36,559 nucleotides of DNA, from the IMG/VR virus record IMGVR_UViG_3300032308_001826, positions 1 to 36,559 of that record; one strand, 5' to 3'. Source of the DNA: a virus. The notes below the pieces were generated by a model that searched no databases, had not been told where the DNA came from, and saw only the letters and a program-made list of their open reading frames with translations. The translations under genes were made by a program, and so were the position numbers. Below, one piece after another: positions 1 through 5,904 of this stretch. Each line of letters begins with the position of its first letter. Positions within the stretch are counted from its first letter, which is position 1.

Positions 1-1
1 A

Positions 2-148
2 GATTTAGAGGGTATGGATTTGACTTTAGAACAGTACTCAAATATATTGAGAACTAGTCCTAATAAAAATACATTAGAGGCTATGCAGGAAGCACTAGAG
101 GGTAAGACAACTCCAGAACCTCCAAAGGGTTGGACACCAGCATGGTAG
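2..148 (+). CDS. 3' end of an unknown protein (partial)
   Basis: An open frame runs from the window edge to a TAG at 146-148. It gives a 48-residue C-terminal tail rich in Glu, Thr and Pro that ends PPKGWTPAW. The stop overlaps the next gene's ATG at 142, a coupling seen throughout the window, which supports a real gene. The N-terminal part lies outside the window, so function cannot be judged. Confidence 0.55.
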   Translation, partial: DLEGMDLTLEQYSNILRTSPNKNTLEAMQEALEGKTTPEPPKGWTPAW

Positions 149-399
149 AAGAAACACAGGATAAAGATATTGCACAGTTACACGCATTCTTTAAATACGA
201 TATACCTACTGATGAAATACTATCAGGTAGATTAAAGATACTTCTTGCTGACCTATCATGGCAAATGGATTTGCCTACTTGGACTAAAGAAGAATTGGAT
301 GTTATGTGTGCAAGAATGGACGCACTTGTGGAAGTGTCTAACTTGCTGTATGATATTCAATGGCACAGACTAAATTGGGAGAGGAAACAGAATGGCTAA
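142..399 (+). CDS. Unknown small acidic protein
   Basis: 85 codons starting MVEETQDKDIAQ. I choose the ATG at 142, which overlaps the upstream TAG as ATGGTAG, rather than an in-frame TTG at 130. The protein is acidic and Trp-rich (LSWQMDLPTWTKEELD), likely helical, with no membrane segment or catalytic motif. It overlaps the next start (ATGGCTAA), so it is co-translated. I do not recognise the family; position and size suggest a phage accessory protein. Confidence 0.7.
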   Translation: MVEETQDKDIAQLHAFFKYDIPTDEILSGRLKILLADLSWQMDLPTWTKEELDVMCARMDALVEVSNLLYDIQWHRLNWERKQNG

Positions 400-640
400 G
401 TATATAGATAGTATTGAAGTTGGTCTTCAAATGTGGGCTAACGTAAGTTTGTCTGCTGAAGAGATTGCAGATATCTATCCAGCATTTAACGATATGACTG
501 CAGACGATGACACTGATGAGTTAGAAACAGCAATTGAAGAATATATGAATATGAATTATATGGACCATGTTCAATATTCTGATGGTGCTTTAGATAACTT
601 TGACATGACTATTTTATATGAGGATGATGGCAGTGAGTGA
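392..640 (+). CDS. Unknown very acidic small protein
   Basis: 82 codons, starting MAKYIDSIEVGLQMW, with GGAGAGG upstream of the ATG. The body is strongly acidic (TADDDTDELETAIEEY) and ends DDGSE. Such acidity is common in phage proteins that mimic DNA or bind basic partners, but that is only a possibility here. It overlaps both neighbours and belongs to the same translation-coupled run. Confidence 0.7.
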   Translation: MAKYIDSIEVGLQMWANVSLSAEEIADIYPAFNDMTADDDTDELETAIEEYMNMNYMDHVQYSDGALDNFDMTILYEDDGSE

Positions 641-1055
641 TACTATTATAGAACCATGTGATGACTGTAGTTTCTTAGACTCCTGTCAATTCTGTGGTAA
701 CGAACTATGTAGTTGCCTAGATCCAGACATGAATCCAGATTCACCTAACTATAAACTAGTTATGTTGACTATGGAAGAGTGGGAGCACCACTTTAAACCA
801 ATTAAGAATCACTTAGATGAGAATGCTTCATTTAACGATGGCTCTGGAGGTTTAATGTTTGAAACCTACGGTGCTGAGTATGACAGCGTGGCTGCAGCAG
901 GAGCAGAGAATCCTAACAAGATCTGGACACTAGTCGATGGTGAGGATGGGGAGACCATCATCATTAATGGTTGGGCCATGGTAAATAGAATAGGATATTT
1001 TATCACTGAGGTGCCATATGATGACATGCTAGATATAGTGGTTTGTCTAGACTAA
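633..1055 (+). CDS. Unknown Cys-rich acidic protein
   Basis: About 140 residues. The start is ambiguous. In-frame ATGs lie at 618, 624 and 627, but AGGA at 621-624 sits 8 bases before a GTG at 633, and GTGAGTGA overlaps the upstream stop, so I prefer 633. Near the N-terminus, CDDCSFLDSCQFCGNELCSC holds seven cysteines, which suggests a zinc or Fe-S site. The rest is acidic (LVDGEDGETIIINGWAMV). No family is recognised. Confidence 0.7.
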   Translation: MSDTIIEPCDDCSFLDSCQFCGNELCSCLDPDMNPDSPNYKLVMLTMEEWEHHFKPIKNHLDENASFNDGSGGLMFETYGAEYDSVAAAGAENPNKIWTLVDGEDGETIIINGWAMVNRIGYFITEVPYDDMLDIVVCLD

Positions 1056-1117
1056 GAAATAGGATAGTTTTATATGAGAATGATCGTGGGACCTTTTCCC
1101 CTGCGATTATTGAATCC

Positions 1118-1148
1118 GTGGGGTTAGGCTTGGGTAACTTGACCCCAC
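1118..1148 (+). promoter_or_regulatory. GTGGGGT...ACCCCAC inverted repeat
   Basis: A perfect 7-bp inverted repeat, GTGGGGT (1118-1124) and ACCCCAC (1142-1148), flanks a 17-base loop in the gap between the genes ending at 1055 and starting at 1180. There is no T-tract after it, so it is a poor intrinsic terminator. Its right arm overlaps the -35 box of the promoter at 1139-1167, so it could be an operator. Confidence 0.4.
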
Positions 1149-1167
1149 AACCAAAAACTGATACAAT
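1139..1167 (+). promoter_or_regulatory. Sigma70-type promoter for the 1180 gene
   Basis: TTGACC (1139-1144), a 17-base spacer, then TACAAT (1162-1167) preceded by TGA, an extended -10. Transcription would start near 1174, only a few bases before the ATG at 1180, giving a very short leader. Confidence 0.65.
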
Positions 1168-1179
1168 CAAAGGACAACT

Positions 1180-1419
1180 ATGAAAAAACTAACGATAGAG
1201 GAGAAAGTCGCAACTAAGATAAGTAGTTTATTATCTGACATGCGACTTAACTTAAAGATGATTGGGAGTTATATTGCACTACAACAACCAATGGAAATAC
1301 ATGATAGACTTGCTTATGTAACAGAAGTAATGGAACAACAAATGGAAAGACTAGATACGCACTACGCTCAAGAGACAGACCTAGCAGATTGGAACCCAGA
1401 AGATGACCACTCCATATAA
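1180..1419 (+). CDS. Unknown small helical protein
   Basis: 79 codons, MKKLTIEEKVATKISSLL, preceded by AAAGGA five bases before the ATG and by the promoter at 1139-1167. It is mostly predicted helix with heptad-like Leu and Met spacing (LAYVTEVMEQQMERLDTHY) and no Cys or membrane segment. It heads a run of coupled genes through 2419. Family not recognised. Confidence 0.7.
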   Translation: MKKLTIEEKVATKISSLLSDMRLNLKMIGSYIALQQPMEIHDRLAYVTEVMEQQMERLDTHYAQETDLADWNPEDDHSI

Positions 1420-1693
1420 TATCAAGTACGCAATACTATCTGACTTATGGACACAATATAAAACAGATAAAGATATGGCTGACTTCTTTGAATATAATGA
1501 TTTAGGGCTACCACTTGCTTTCATGATTGAACAAAAGATTGTTGAGAGCACACCTGTAGCACAAGTATATATTGAAGAAACCTTTGAACTATTGTGTGAG
1601 TCATTATCATTAGATTCAGATGATGAATATGAAAGTATAGAAGAAATGTTTGACCTAGAAGCAAACTCAGACAGCGAGGAAGATGATGTCTAA
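1403..1693 (+). CDS. Unknown acidic protein
   Basis: 96 codons starting MTTPYNIKYAILSDLW. Its C-terminal third is highly acidic (LDSDDEYESIEEMFDLE), ending NSDSEEDDV. The start lies inside the 3' end of the upstream gene and its stop overlaps the next ATG, so translation is coupled at both ends. No motif is recognised. Confidence 0.7.
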   Translation: MTTPYNIKYAILSDLWTQYKTDKDMADFFEYNDLGLPLAFMIEQKIVESTPVAQVYIEETFELLCESLSLDSDDEYESIEEMFDLEANSDSEEDDV

Positions 1694-1991
1694 GAGACCA
1701 AGCATTAAAGACTACACCTGGAGTGAGATATACAGTAAGACTGATTCTGAGGGTAAACACAGTATAGTTGTGTTAGGTACTAACGATGAACCGTATGCTT
1801 ACTTTCGTGTACAGGAATCCAGGTATGGTAACAAGGCACCACAAAAAATATTCTATGGTGAAACAGCATGGATGGATGTACAAAGATATGTACACGACCA
1901 GTCTATGGAGTATTGGGACTTTGATGTAGAACAGTGCCATCTTGATCGTGCATTAAAAATTATTGAAGCATTCAGTAGGGTGTCATCATGA
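1683..1991 (+). CDS. Unknown small protein
   Basis: 102 codons, MMSKRPSIKDYTWSEIY; two consecutive ATGs (1683, 1686) make the exact start uncertain. It contains a strand-rich core (HSIVVLGTNDEPYAYFRV) and a C-terminal helix. The TGA overlaps the next ATG (ATGA, 1988-1991). No known family is recognised. Confidence 0.7.
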   Translation: MMSKRPSIKDYTWSEIYSKTDSEGKHSIVVLGTNDEPYAYFRVQESRYGNKAPQKIFYGETAWMDVQRYVHDQSMEYWDFDVEQCHLDRALKIIEAFSRVSS

Positions 1992-2107
1992 CCTTACTAA
2001 ATACTATTCTTGCAGTAATAGCAGGATGTCTTATTCTCTTTGCCGCGACGGTAACGATCTTAGACTACACAAACAAAGGTAAACATATCAACAGGAGGAA
2101 ATGGTAA
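1988..2107 (+). CDS. Micro-protein with one membrane segment (39 aa)
   Basis: 39 codons plus stop, coupled by ATGA to the gene ending at 1991. After MTLLN it has a hydrophobic stretch (TILAVIAGCLILFAATVTIL), then a basic tail ending NRRKW. This is a single-span membrane profile with a positively charged C-terminus. GGAGGA just before its end would serve as the ribosome site of the next gene. Function unknown; small phage membrane proteins include holins and superinfection-exclusion factors. Confidence 0.65.
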   Translation: MTLLNTILAVIAGCLILFAATVTILDYTNKGKHINRRKW

Positions 2108-2241
2108 TGTTATATTGGGGAGACTATTTAGCAATGGGTATTGTCTACACTGTGGCAGTGTTTCTAATAGGATACACTTATGGTGCCTGGAGACAAATGG
2201 GTAAAGATGAAGTTCCACCACCACCAGGATGGCATGACTAA
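2107..2241 (+). CDS. Micro-protein with one membrane segment (44 aa)
   Basis: 44 codons, starting within TAATG at the end of the previous gene and preceded by AGGAGGA. MLYWGDYLAMGIVYTVAVFL is a hydrophobic span, followed by GAWRQMG and a Pro run (PPPPGWHD) at the C-terminus. Position and TAATG coupling to both neighbours make it credible despite its size. Function unknown. Confidence 0.65.
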   Translation: MLYWGDYLAMGIVYTVAVFLIGYTYGAWRQMGKDEVPPPPGWHD

Positions 2242-2327
2242 TGTGGTATGAGACAGGAAACTTTTTACCAGCATATCTAGTTATACTAGGTTTGTTATTC
2301 TTCTTATTGAGTAAGGCCAGCAAATGA
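2241..2327 (+). CDS. Micro-protein with one membrane segment (28 aa)
   Basis: 28 codons starting in TAATG. The sequence is almost entirely a membrane span (LPAYLVILGLLFFLLSK) with a short basic end. Its TGA overlaps the next ATG. It is supported mainly by its place in a continuous coupled chain. Confidence 0.55.
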   Translation: MWYETGNFLPAYLVILGLLFFLLSKASK

Positions 2328-2419
2328 ACCTTGATCAAACCCTTGCCTGGTTTACACTAGGATACTTTGGCATGTTGGTTACTGTGCTATGGATATTGTT
2401 TAGACAATTAGGCAAGTAA
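2324..2419 (+). CDS. Micro-protein with one membrane segment (31 aa)
   Basis: 31 codons, MNLDQTLAWFTLGYFGMLV, then TVLWILFRQLGK. One hydrophobic span with a basic C-terminus. It starts by ATGA overlap and is the last gene of the plus-strand chain before the intergenic region. Function unknown. Confidence 0.55.
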   Translation: MNLDQTLAWFTLGYFGMLVTVLWILFRQLGK

Positions 2420-2535
2420 GCCCGAGCAAACCTTTATATCTTAAAGACATTAAGAACGCCACTCTCCCTTCCCCCCTGAATGTTATTACGATACCAAACC
2501 TTTGTCTCCCAAACCTTTGTATCCTAACATAGGGG

Positions 2536-2541
2536 TATAAT
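2536..2541 (+). promoter_or_regulatory. Leaderless -10 box of the 2548 gene
   Basis: TATAAT ends six bases before the ATG at 2548, the spacing found at other operon heads in this window. There is no clear -35 hexamer. The context GGGTATAAT recurs at 3103-3111 and, as GTGTATAAT, before the tRNA-like gene. Confidence 0.5.
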
Positions 2542-2547
2542 AAATGT

Positions 2548-2730
2548 ATGGGACATCATTTTGATAGAGCATTCAAGTTTAATCCAACAGCATATAAGAG
2601 ATCAGAGAACAGGGTTTGGAATTCCTTTGTTGTTGTTACCCATAGGATTGGTTTGACATCTTTTAAATTTACCCCCGATTATTACGATCCCCGCAAAATT
2701 TCGGGCGGGCCCAAGAAAAACATAGCATAA
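2548..2730 (+). CDS. Unknown small basic protein, leaderless start
   Basis: 60 codons, starting MGHHFDRAFKFNPTAYKRSE and ending SGGPKKNIA. It is basic and aromatic-rich, with no membrane span. The main support is TATAAT ending exactly six bases before the ATG. The 3' half crosses a G/C-rich patch (CGGGCGGGCCC) unlike its surroundings. It may be a small DNA-binding protein, or the frame may be fortuitous. Confidence 0.45.
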   Translation: MGHHFDRAFKFNPTAYKRSENRVWNSFVVVTHRIGLTSFKFTPDYYDPRKISGGPKKNIA

Positions 2731-2834
2731 TAACCCTATTATAAATAACAAACCTTTTCTCCTGGTTTTCTTAATTTTTTAAAACATTTCCATATATTTT
2801 AATTCTTTTTCTTTATTTTTTTTAATTTTTTCTA

Positions 2835-2863
2835 TTGACAAACCATCACATCTGGTATATAAT
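2835..2863 (+). promoter_or_regulatory. Consensus sigma70 promoter with no gene close downstream
   Basis: TTGACA (2835-2840), exactly 17 bases, TATAAT (2858-2863): a full consensus promoter. No open frame begins within about 250 bases; the transcript would start near 2870 and read across the AAAGGTTTGG boxes. TTGACAAACC (2835-2844) is shared letter for letter with the promoter at 5578. This suggests an untranslated RNA, or a strong promoter regulated through an AAACC operator. Confidence 0.7.
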
Positions 2864-3105
2864 ATGCCCCCATATCACGGATATAAAGGTTTGGCAGGAC
2901 ACAAAGATATGAAGGTTTGGTATGTAATTTTTTTTGATCCCCCATAATAAGATTACGATGGGCCCCGCGGCATCGCCAATAACCCATAACCCTCCACAAC
3001 ACTCCACTTTAACCCTATCTAGTTATATAATCAGTAAGATATATTTTCTACCAAACCACTACATCTAGTACCCTATACACTACATATAGACAACATTTTT
3101 TAGGG

Positions 3106-3111
3106 TATAAT
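3106..3111 (+). promoter_or_regulatory. -10 box of the 3123 gene
   Basis: GGGTATAATGG has TATAAT at 3106-3111, eleven bases before the ATG at 3123. The nearest -35-like hexamer, TAGACA at 3087, is only 13 bases upstream, too close to be used in the usual way. Confidence 0.4.
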
Positions 3112-3122
3112 GGTAGTATCGT

Positions 3123-3257
3123 ATGTTACAGGAAGAAGAAATCGCAAACATTATTGCTCCCTTTTTGATGGGTAAGCATAAGAAAGATAAGGCTTTGGAG
3201 TTAGCCAAAGAGATAATTGATCATTTAAATAAGACTATACCAAACCCTAATTCCTAA
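3123..3257 (+). CDS. Unknown small helical protein (44 aa)
   Basis: 44 codons, MLQEEEIANIIAPFLMGKHK, then KDKALELAKEIIDHLNK and a Pro-Asn tail. The composition is that of a compact amphipathic helical protein, unlike random AT-rich sequence. A -10 box lies just upstream with almost no leader. Function unknown. Confidence 0.5.
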   Translation: MLQEEEIANIIAPFLMGKHKKDKALELAKEIIDHLNKTIPNPNS

Positions 3258-3324
3258 TTTTTTGCAGGGTATACCAAACCTCGTATGTGGGCTATTTGGA
3301 TATGGGGTGTATAATGGATATAGA

Positions 3325-3395
3325 TTTGGGTTCGTCTAATGGTCGGACATCTGTCCCCGAAACAGACAATATAGGTTCGAATCCTCTACCCAAAA
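3325..3395 (+). tRNA. tRNA-like gene, anticodon CCG by position (Arg?)
   Basis: The cloverleaf folds as acceptor TTTGGGT/ACCCAAA (7 bp), D-arm GTCT...GGAC with a GG-containing loop, anticodon stem TCTGT/ACAGA with loop CCCCGAA, and T-arm ATAGG-TTCGAAT-CCTCT with one mismatch. By position the anticodon is CCG (Arg). Oddities are C instead of the near-universal U at position 33, a T-initiated acceptor and no encoded CCA. A TATAAT at 3310-3315 would start transcription just before it. It could be a degenerate or specialised tRNA. Confidence 0.6.
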
Positions 3396-3464
3396 CAAAG
3401 GTTTGTTACTATAAGGGTTTGTTATACTAGGGGTTGTGGAGTATCATTTGATATACCCCGCGAA

Positions 3465-4073
3465 TTATCGAAACAACAAAAACTTAGAATCTACTACTTG
3501 AAGACTCAACTTATTCTCAGAAGCAAACCTATTGGCAGCACTTATAACACCAGGCCAAGACGAATTGTAGTCATCACCAACTAGAACCTTATTAGTTAAC
3601 GGCCACCAATCCTGCAGGTCTGCATACACCTCACGCTCTCTGTGTCCTGCATCAATGTAAACCATATCTACTTTAACCTTCTCTTTCATAAAAAGTTCAG
3701 CAGCAGCAGACGAAGTCATAGGCAAAGGGCTAATCTGGCTATTAGCATTTGAATAAGTTATGTTAGCACAGAACTGATCATAAACCTGTGAGAAGTTTTC
3801 AGTTACATTTTTAACATCACCATTTCTCCACAAAACCTCATTTGAACCTAAGAAGGTATCAACGCATATAATCTGTGCCTTTGATTGTTCAGCCATAAAC
3901 AAAGCAGAAGCCCCCAACCAACTACCAACCTCAACTATTGATTCTGGATTTGATTGTTCAATAGCCTGTTTTAATGCAACACTCTTTGAGTTCCAGCCCT
4001 GAATTTTAGGTTCAAGATTTGTGACCATTGGAGTGCCTTCACAATACTTCTTTTTAAAATCAACAAAATTCAT
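3465..4073 (-). CDS. Class I SAM-dependent methyltransferase
   Basis: 202 codons. Residues around 40-55 give the SAM-binding motif I (IVEVGSWLGASALFMAE). ICVDTFLG follows as motif II, and VDMVYIDAGHREREVYADL with LVGDDYN complete the Rossmann methyltransferase core of the Methyltransf_24 type. This type often acts on small molecules or sugars. It starts by ATGA overlap with the glycosyltransferase-like gene at 4070, so it belongs to a three-gene minus-strand operon. I infer methylation of a glycan or surface molecule; the substrate is unknown. Confidence 0.85.
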   Translation of the reverse strand: MNFVDFKKKYCEGTPMVTNLEPKIQGWNSKSVALKQAIEQSNPESIVEVGSWLGASALFMAEQSKAQIICVDTFLGSNEVLWRNGDVKNVTENFSQVYDQFCANITYSNANSQISPLPMTSSAAAELFMKEKVKVDMVYIDAGHREREVYADLQDWWPLTNKVLVGDDYNSSWPGVISAANRFASENKLSLQVVDSKFLLFR

Positions 4074-4780
4074 AAGTTAACACCCATTTGATCTTTAACG
4101 CCATTCCAATTTGATTGAGACTTATACAAATCTAAACATTGAAAATATCTAGTTCTACGTCTTGCAGACTTACCATAGGGGTTTTCCTCAGTGATAGACT
4201 CAGTTTTATCAAACTTGGTATAATGGCCATAGGCTCTATTCATTAAATAATCTTCTGTTTTAGCACCCCATTGTTTCCAACGATTAACCTCTTCCCTAGT
4301 ATTGATAAGGTTATGTGCCTTTCTAATTTTATCTTTTAATTGTAATAAGTAAGGTATATTGTAAAGCCCTATGTTCATAGACCAAAACTGAGTCAAACCA
4401 AAAGAATCAACATCTTTCTCAGGGGTCAAATCGTTTAACTTCTTAACAAAATCTAAACCTACCCAACAAGTATCATGTATATAGAACAAGTAATCAAAAC
4501 CATCAAAAACTTCAGGTCTGTCTATCAAAAAATTAAACAGGGTGTGGTCACAAGAATTTTGCTTAACTGCGTAAATTTTCCAAATGTCCCAAATAAATCT
4601 TAAACATACTTCAACTTCTGAGGCTTCCTCTGGATCATCAAAACCACCAATAACAACAAGAATATCTTTCTTATCCACACCTGCATCTATAAGACTTTTA
4701 AGACTTTTTGGTAGAGTATCTTTATAAAAATTTGCTGTAGAGTTTACTGTTATCAAAACATTTTTGTTATTTATTTGCAT
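4070..4780 (-). CDS. Glycosyltransferase-like protein
   Basis: I choose the ATG at 4780 (MQINNKNVLITVNSTANFY), which overlaps the upstream stop; in-frame ATGs at 4792 and 4831 extend further into that gene. 236 residues. An N-terminal Rossmann-like part (NVLITVNSTANFYKDTLPKS) is followed by FDYLFYIHDTCWVGLDFVK, a strand-acidic pattern resembling the DxD region of GT-A enzymes. It lies between a GT2-like gene and a methyltransferase, which fits a glycan role. Family assignment is tentative. Confidence 0.65.
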   Translation of the reverse strand: MQINNKNVLITVNSTANFYKDTLPKSLKSLIDAGVDKKDILVVIGGFDDPEEASEVEVCLRFIWDIWKIYAVKQNSCDHTLFNFLIDRPEVFDGFDYLFYIHDTCWVGLDFVKKLNDLTPEKDVDSFGLTQFWSMNIGLYNIPYLLQLKDKIRKAHNLINTREEVNRWKQWGAKTEDYLMNRAYGHYTKFDKTESITEENPYGKSARRRTRYFQCLDLYKSQSNWNGVKDQMGVNL

Positions 4781-5486
4781 CTTCTGAGCCATGATCCCAA
4801 TCTGGTGGAACCCACCCACCATGTAAAGCATACTTAACCAATAACTGATTTAATGGTGTTTGCTTTATTATACCATTTTTGTTATCTCTCATAAACCTTT
4901 TAGACCATTTCTCTTTAAAATAAACTTGATCAATCTTAGCAAGAGTCGTTAGATATTTACTGTTAACTGTTTGCACAACGCCATTTAAATGATGAACAAC
5001 TGCTGGAACATTAATCACCTTACCCATACCAACAGCCTGCAACAATATATCATCATCACCGTAATACCACCTCAAAGTCTCATCAGTTCTCAAACCAGAC
5101 TTCAAATCCAAAACCCAACAATACCCTGCTGTACGTGTCAAACCATTACCACTATGTGGATGTGGATAACCAAGTATTGCATTATTATCCCTCATTGCCT
5201 GGGCTATTGTATTAATAGGGTTATCTTTTAATAGTAGATCATCATTCAATACCGCGATATAATCGCCACCATTTGCCCTGGCAATATCTATACCCTTATT
5301 CCACCACCTATGAATGTTATGTGGGTCTAAATCCCAAACATTACGAACACCCTCTATTGGCTCTGACTCGATGGTATGAACTATAACAATTTGATCAAGA
5401 GGTATCTGACTATCTTTAATTATGTCTTGAAGATACCCTCTAGGCTTTCCAGTAGGAATAGTTAACCAAACCTTTAAATCACTCAT
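4767..5486 (-). CDS. GT-A fold glycosyltransferase (family 2-like)
   Basis: 239 codons. Order: N-terminal strand (VWLTIPTGKPRGYLQDII), then RWWNKGIDIARANGGDYIAV and LNDDLLL at residues 80-86, where NDD plays the metal-binding DxD role. WYYGDDDILLQAVGMG later matches the ED/DD acceptor motif, and VHHLNG the C-terminal His. This is a typical short GT2 layout. It heads the minus-strand operon and is probably leaderless: an extended -10 (TGG-TATACT) ends six or seven bases before the ATG. Donor sugar and acceptor are unknown. Confidence 0.8.
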   Translation of the reverse strand: MSDLKVWLTIPTGKPRGYLQDIIKDSQIPLDQIVIVHTIESEPIEGVRNVWDLDPHNIHRWWNKGIDIARANGGDYIAVLNDDLLLKDNPINTIAQAMRDNNAILGYPHPHSGNGLTRTAGYCWVLDLKSGLRTDETLRWYYGDDDILLQAVGMGKVINVPAVVHHLNGVVQTVNSKYLTTLAKIDQVYFKEKWSKRFMRDNKNGIIKQTPLNQLLVKYALHGGWVPPDWDHGSEDANK

Positions 5487-5492
5487 CTGTCA

Positions 5493-5498
5493 AGTATA
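5493..5498 (-). promoter_or_regulatory. Extended -10 promoter of the 5486 operon, leaderless
   Basis: Read on the minus strand, TGG-TATACT is followed by TTGACAG-like spacing (TGACAG) and then ATG at 5486. The TGn extension replaces a recognisable -35. Transcription should start at or one base before the start codon. Confidence 0.6.
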
Positions 5499-5526
5499 CC
5501 AGCAGATAGAATAATCTTACCGTCAT

Positions 5527-5542
5527 TGCTGCGAAAGCAGCA
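5527..5542. promoter_or_regulatory. TGCTGC-GAAA-GCAGCA hairpin between divergent promoters
   Basis: A perfect 6-bp inverted repeat with a GAAA loop lies midway between the divergent starts at 5486 (-) and 5613 (+). A GNRA tetraloop is stable in RNA; as DNA the dyad could be an operator. A TATAAT at 5551-5556 adds a possible second plus-strand -10. No T-tract follows on either strand. Confidence 0.45.
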
Positions 5543-5577
5543 TAGGTAGGTATAATACTTCTATTTTTCGCCGAACT

Positions 5578-5606
5578 TTGACAAACCGTTGCACATATGA
5601 TATGCT
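5578..5606 (+). promoter_or_regulatory. Sigma70 promoter of the 5613 operon, leaderless
   Basis: TTGACA (5578-5583), 17-base spacer, TATGCT (5601-5606), then AGATAT and the ATG at 5613. The predicted transcription start coincides with the start codon. TTGACAAACC is identical to the promoter at 2835. Confidence 0.75.
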
Positions 5607-5612
5607 AGATAT

Positions 5613-5747
5613 ATGAAAAAAATTATATCTATTATAGTAGGCTTTGTATTATATATGTGGCATTATGATCCGTCTTTTGCTGGATGCCCCGCTGGAAAGC
5701 ACGTATACTGGCATAAACTATGTAAGAAATGTGGGAGATACAGATGA
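5613..5747 (+). CDS. Small protein with membrane segment and Cys cluster (44 aa)
   Basis: 44 codons. MKKIISIIVGFVLYMW is a short N-terminal hydrophobic span or signal anchor. After it come three cysteines (C25, C37, C40) in GCPAGKHVYWHKLCKKCGRY, with a CxxC that could bind zinc. It begins at the predicted transcription start of a strong promoter, so it is the first gene of the plus-strand operon. Its TGA overlaps the next ATG. Function unknown. Confidence 0.65.
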   Translation: MKKIISIIVGFVLYMWHYDPSFAGCPAGKHVYWHKLCKKCGRYR

Positions 5748-5902
5748 ATGAAACATATGAACTAATACAAATGATGCGTAGTTCTGAAGAAGAATTAAAA
5801 ACTCAAGAACTTACACCAGCAATGAAAAACTATATGAAATCAAGTGATGCACTTATTTGCTCTATGCAAGCATACATAGACTATTTACTGCAGGATGACT
5901 AA
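5744..5902 (+). CDS. Unknown small helical protein (52 aa)
   Basis: 52 codons, MNETYELIQMMRSSEEELKT, ending AYIDYLLQDD. It starts in ATGA overlap with the previous gene and is Met- and Glu-rich with helical character. AGGA within its 3' end serves the gene at 5905. Function unknown. Confidence 0.6.
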   Translation: MNETYELIQMMRSSEEELKTQELTPAMKNYMKSSDALICSMQAYIDYLLQDD

Positions 5903-5904
5903 CA

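Larger units (their letters stand above)
2427..3430. repeat. Dispersed AAACCTTTG / CAAAGGTTT boxes in a gene-poor kilobase
   Basis: Copies of a short box recur in both orientations. Forward: AAACCTTTAT near 2428, CCAAACCTTTGT at 2494-2505 and again at 2509-2520, CAAACCTTTTCTCC at 2749-2762, and shorter CCAAACC near 3051, 3238 and 3274. Reverse: AAAGGTTTGG at 2885-2894, GAAGGTTTGG at 2911-2920, AAAGGTTTGT near 3398 and GGGTTTG near 3417. The density suggests protein-binding sites. The surrounding sequence is T-rich (2760-2835) and otherwise holds only the two small genes, the promoter and the tRNA-like gene listed separately. Confidence 0.5.

Noticed and set aside
3438-3464. GGAGTATCATTTGATATACCCC as a terminator between tRNA-like gene and methyltransferase
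   Set aside because: The stem has a mismatch and a wobble pair and no T-tract, too weak to call.
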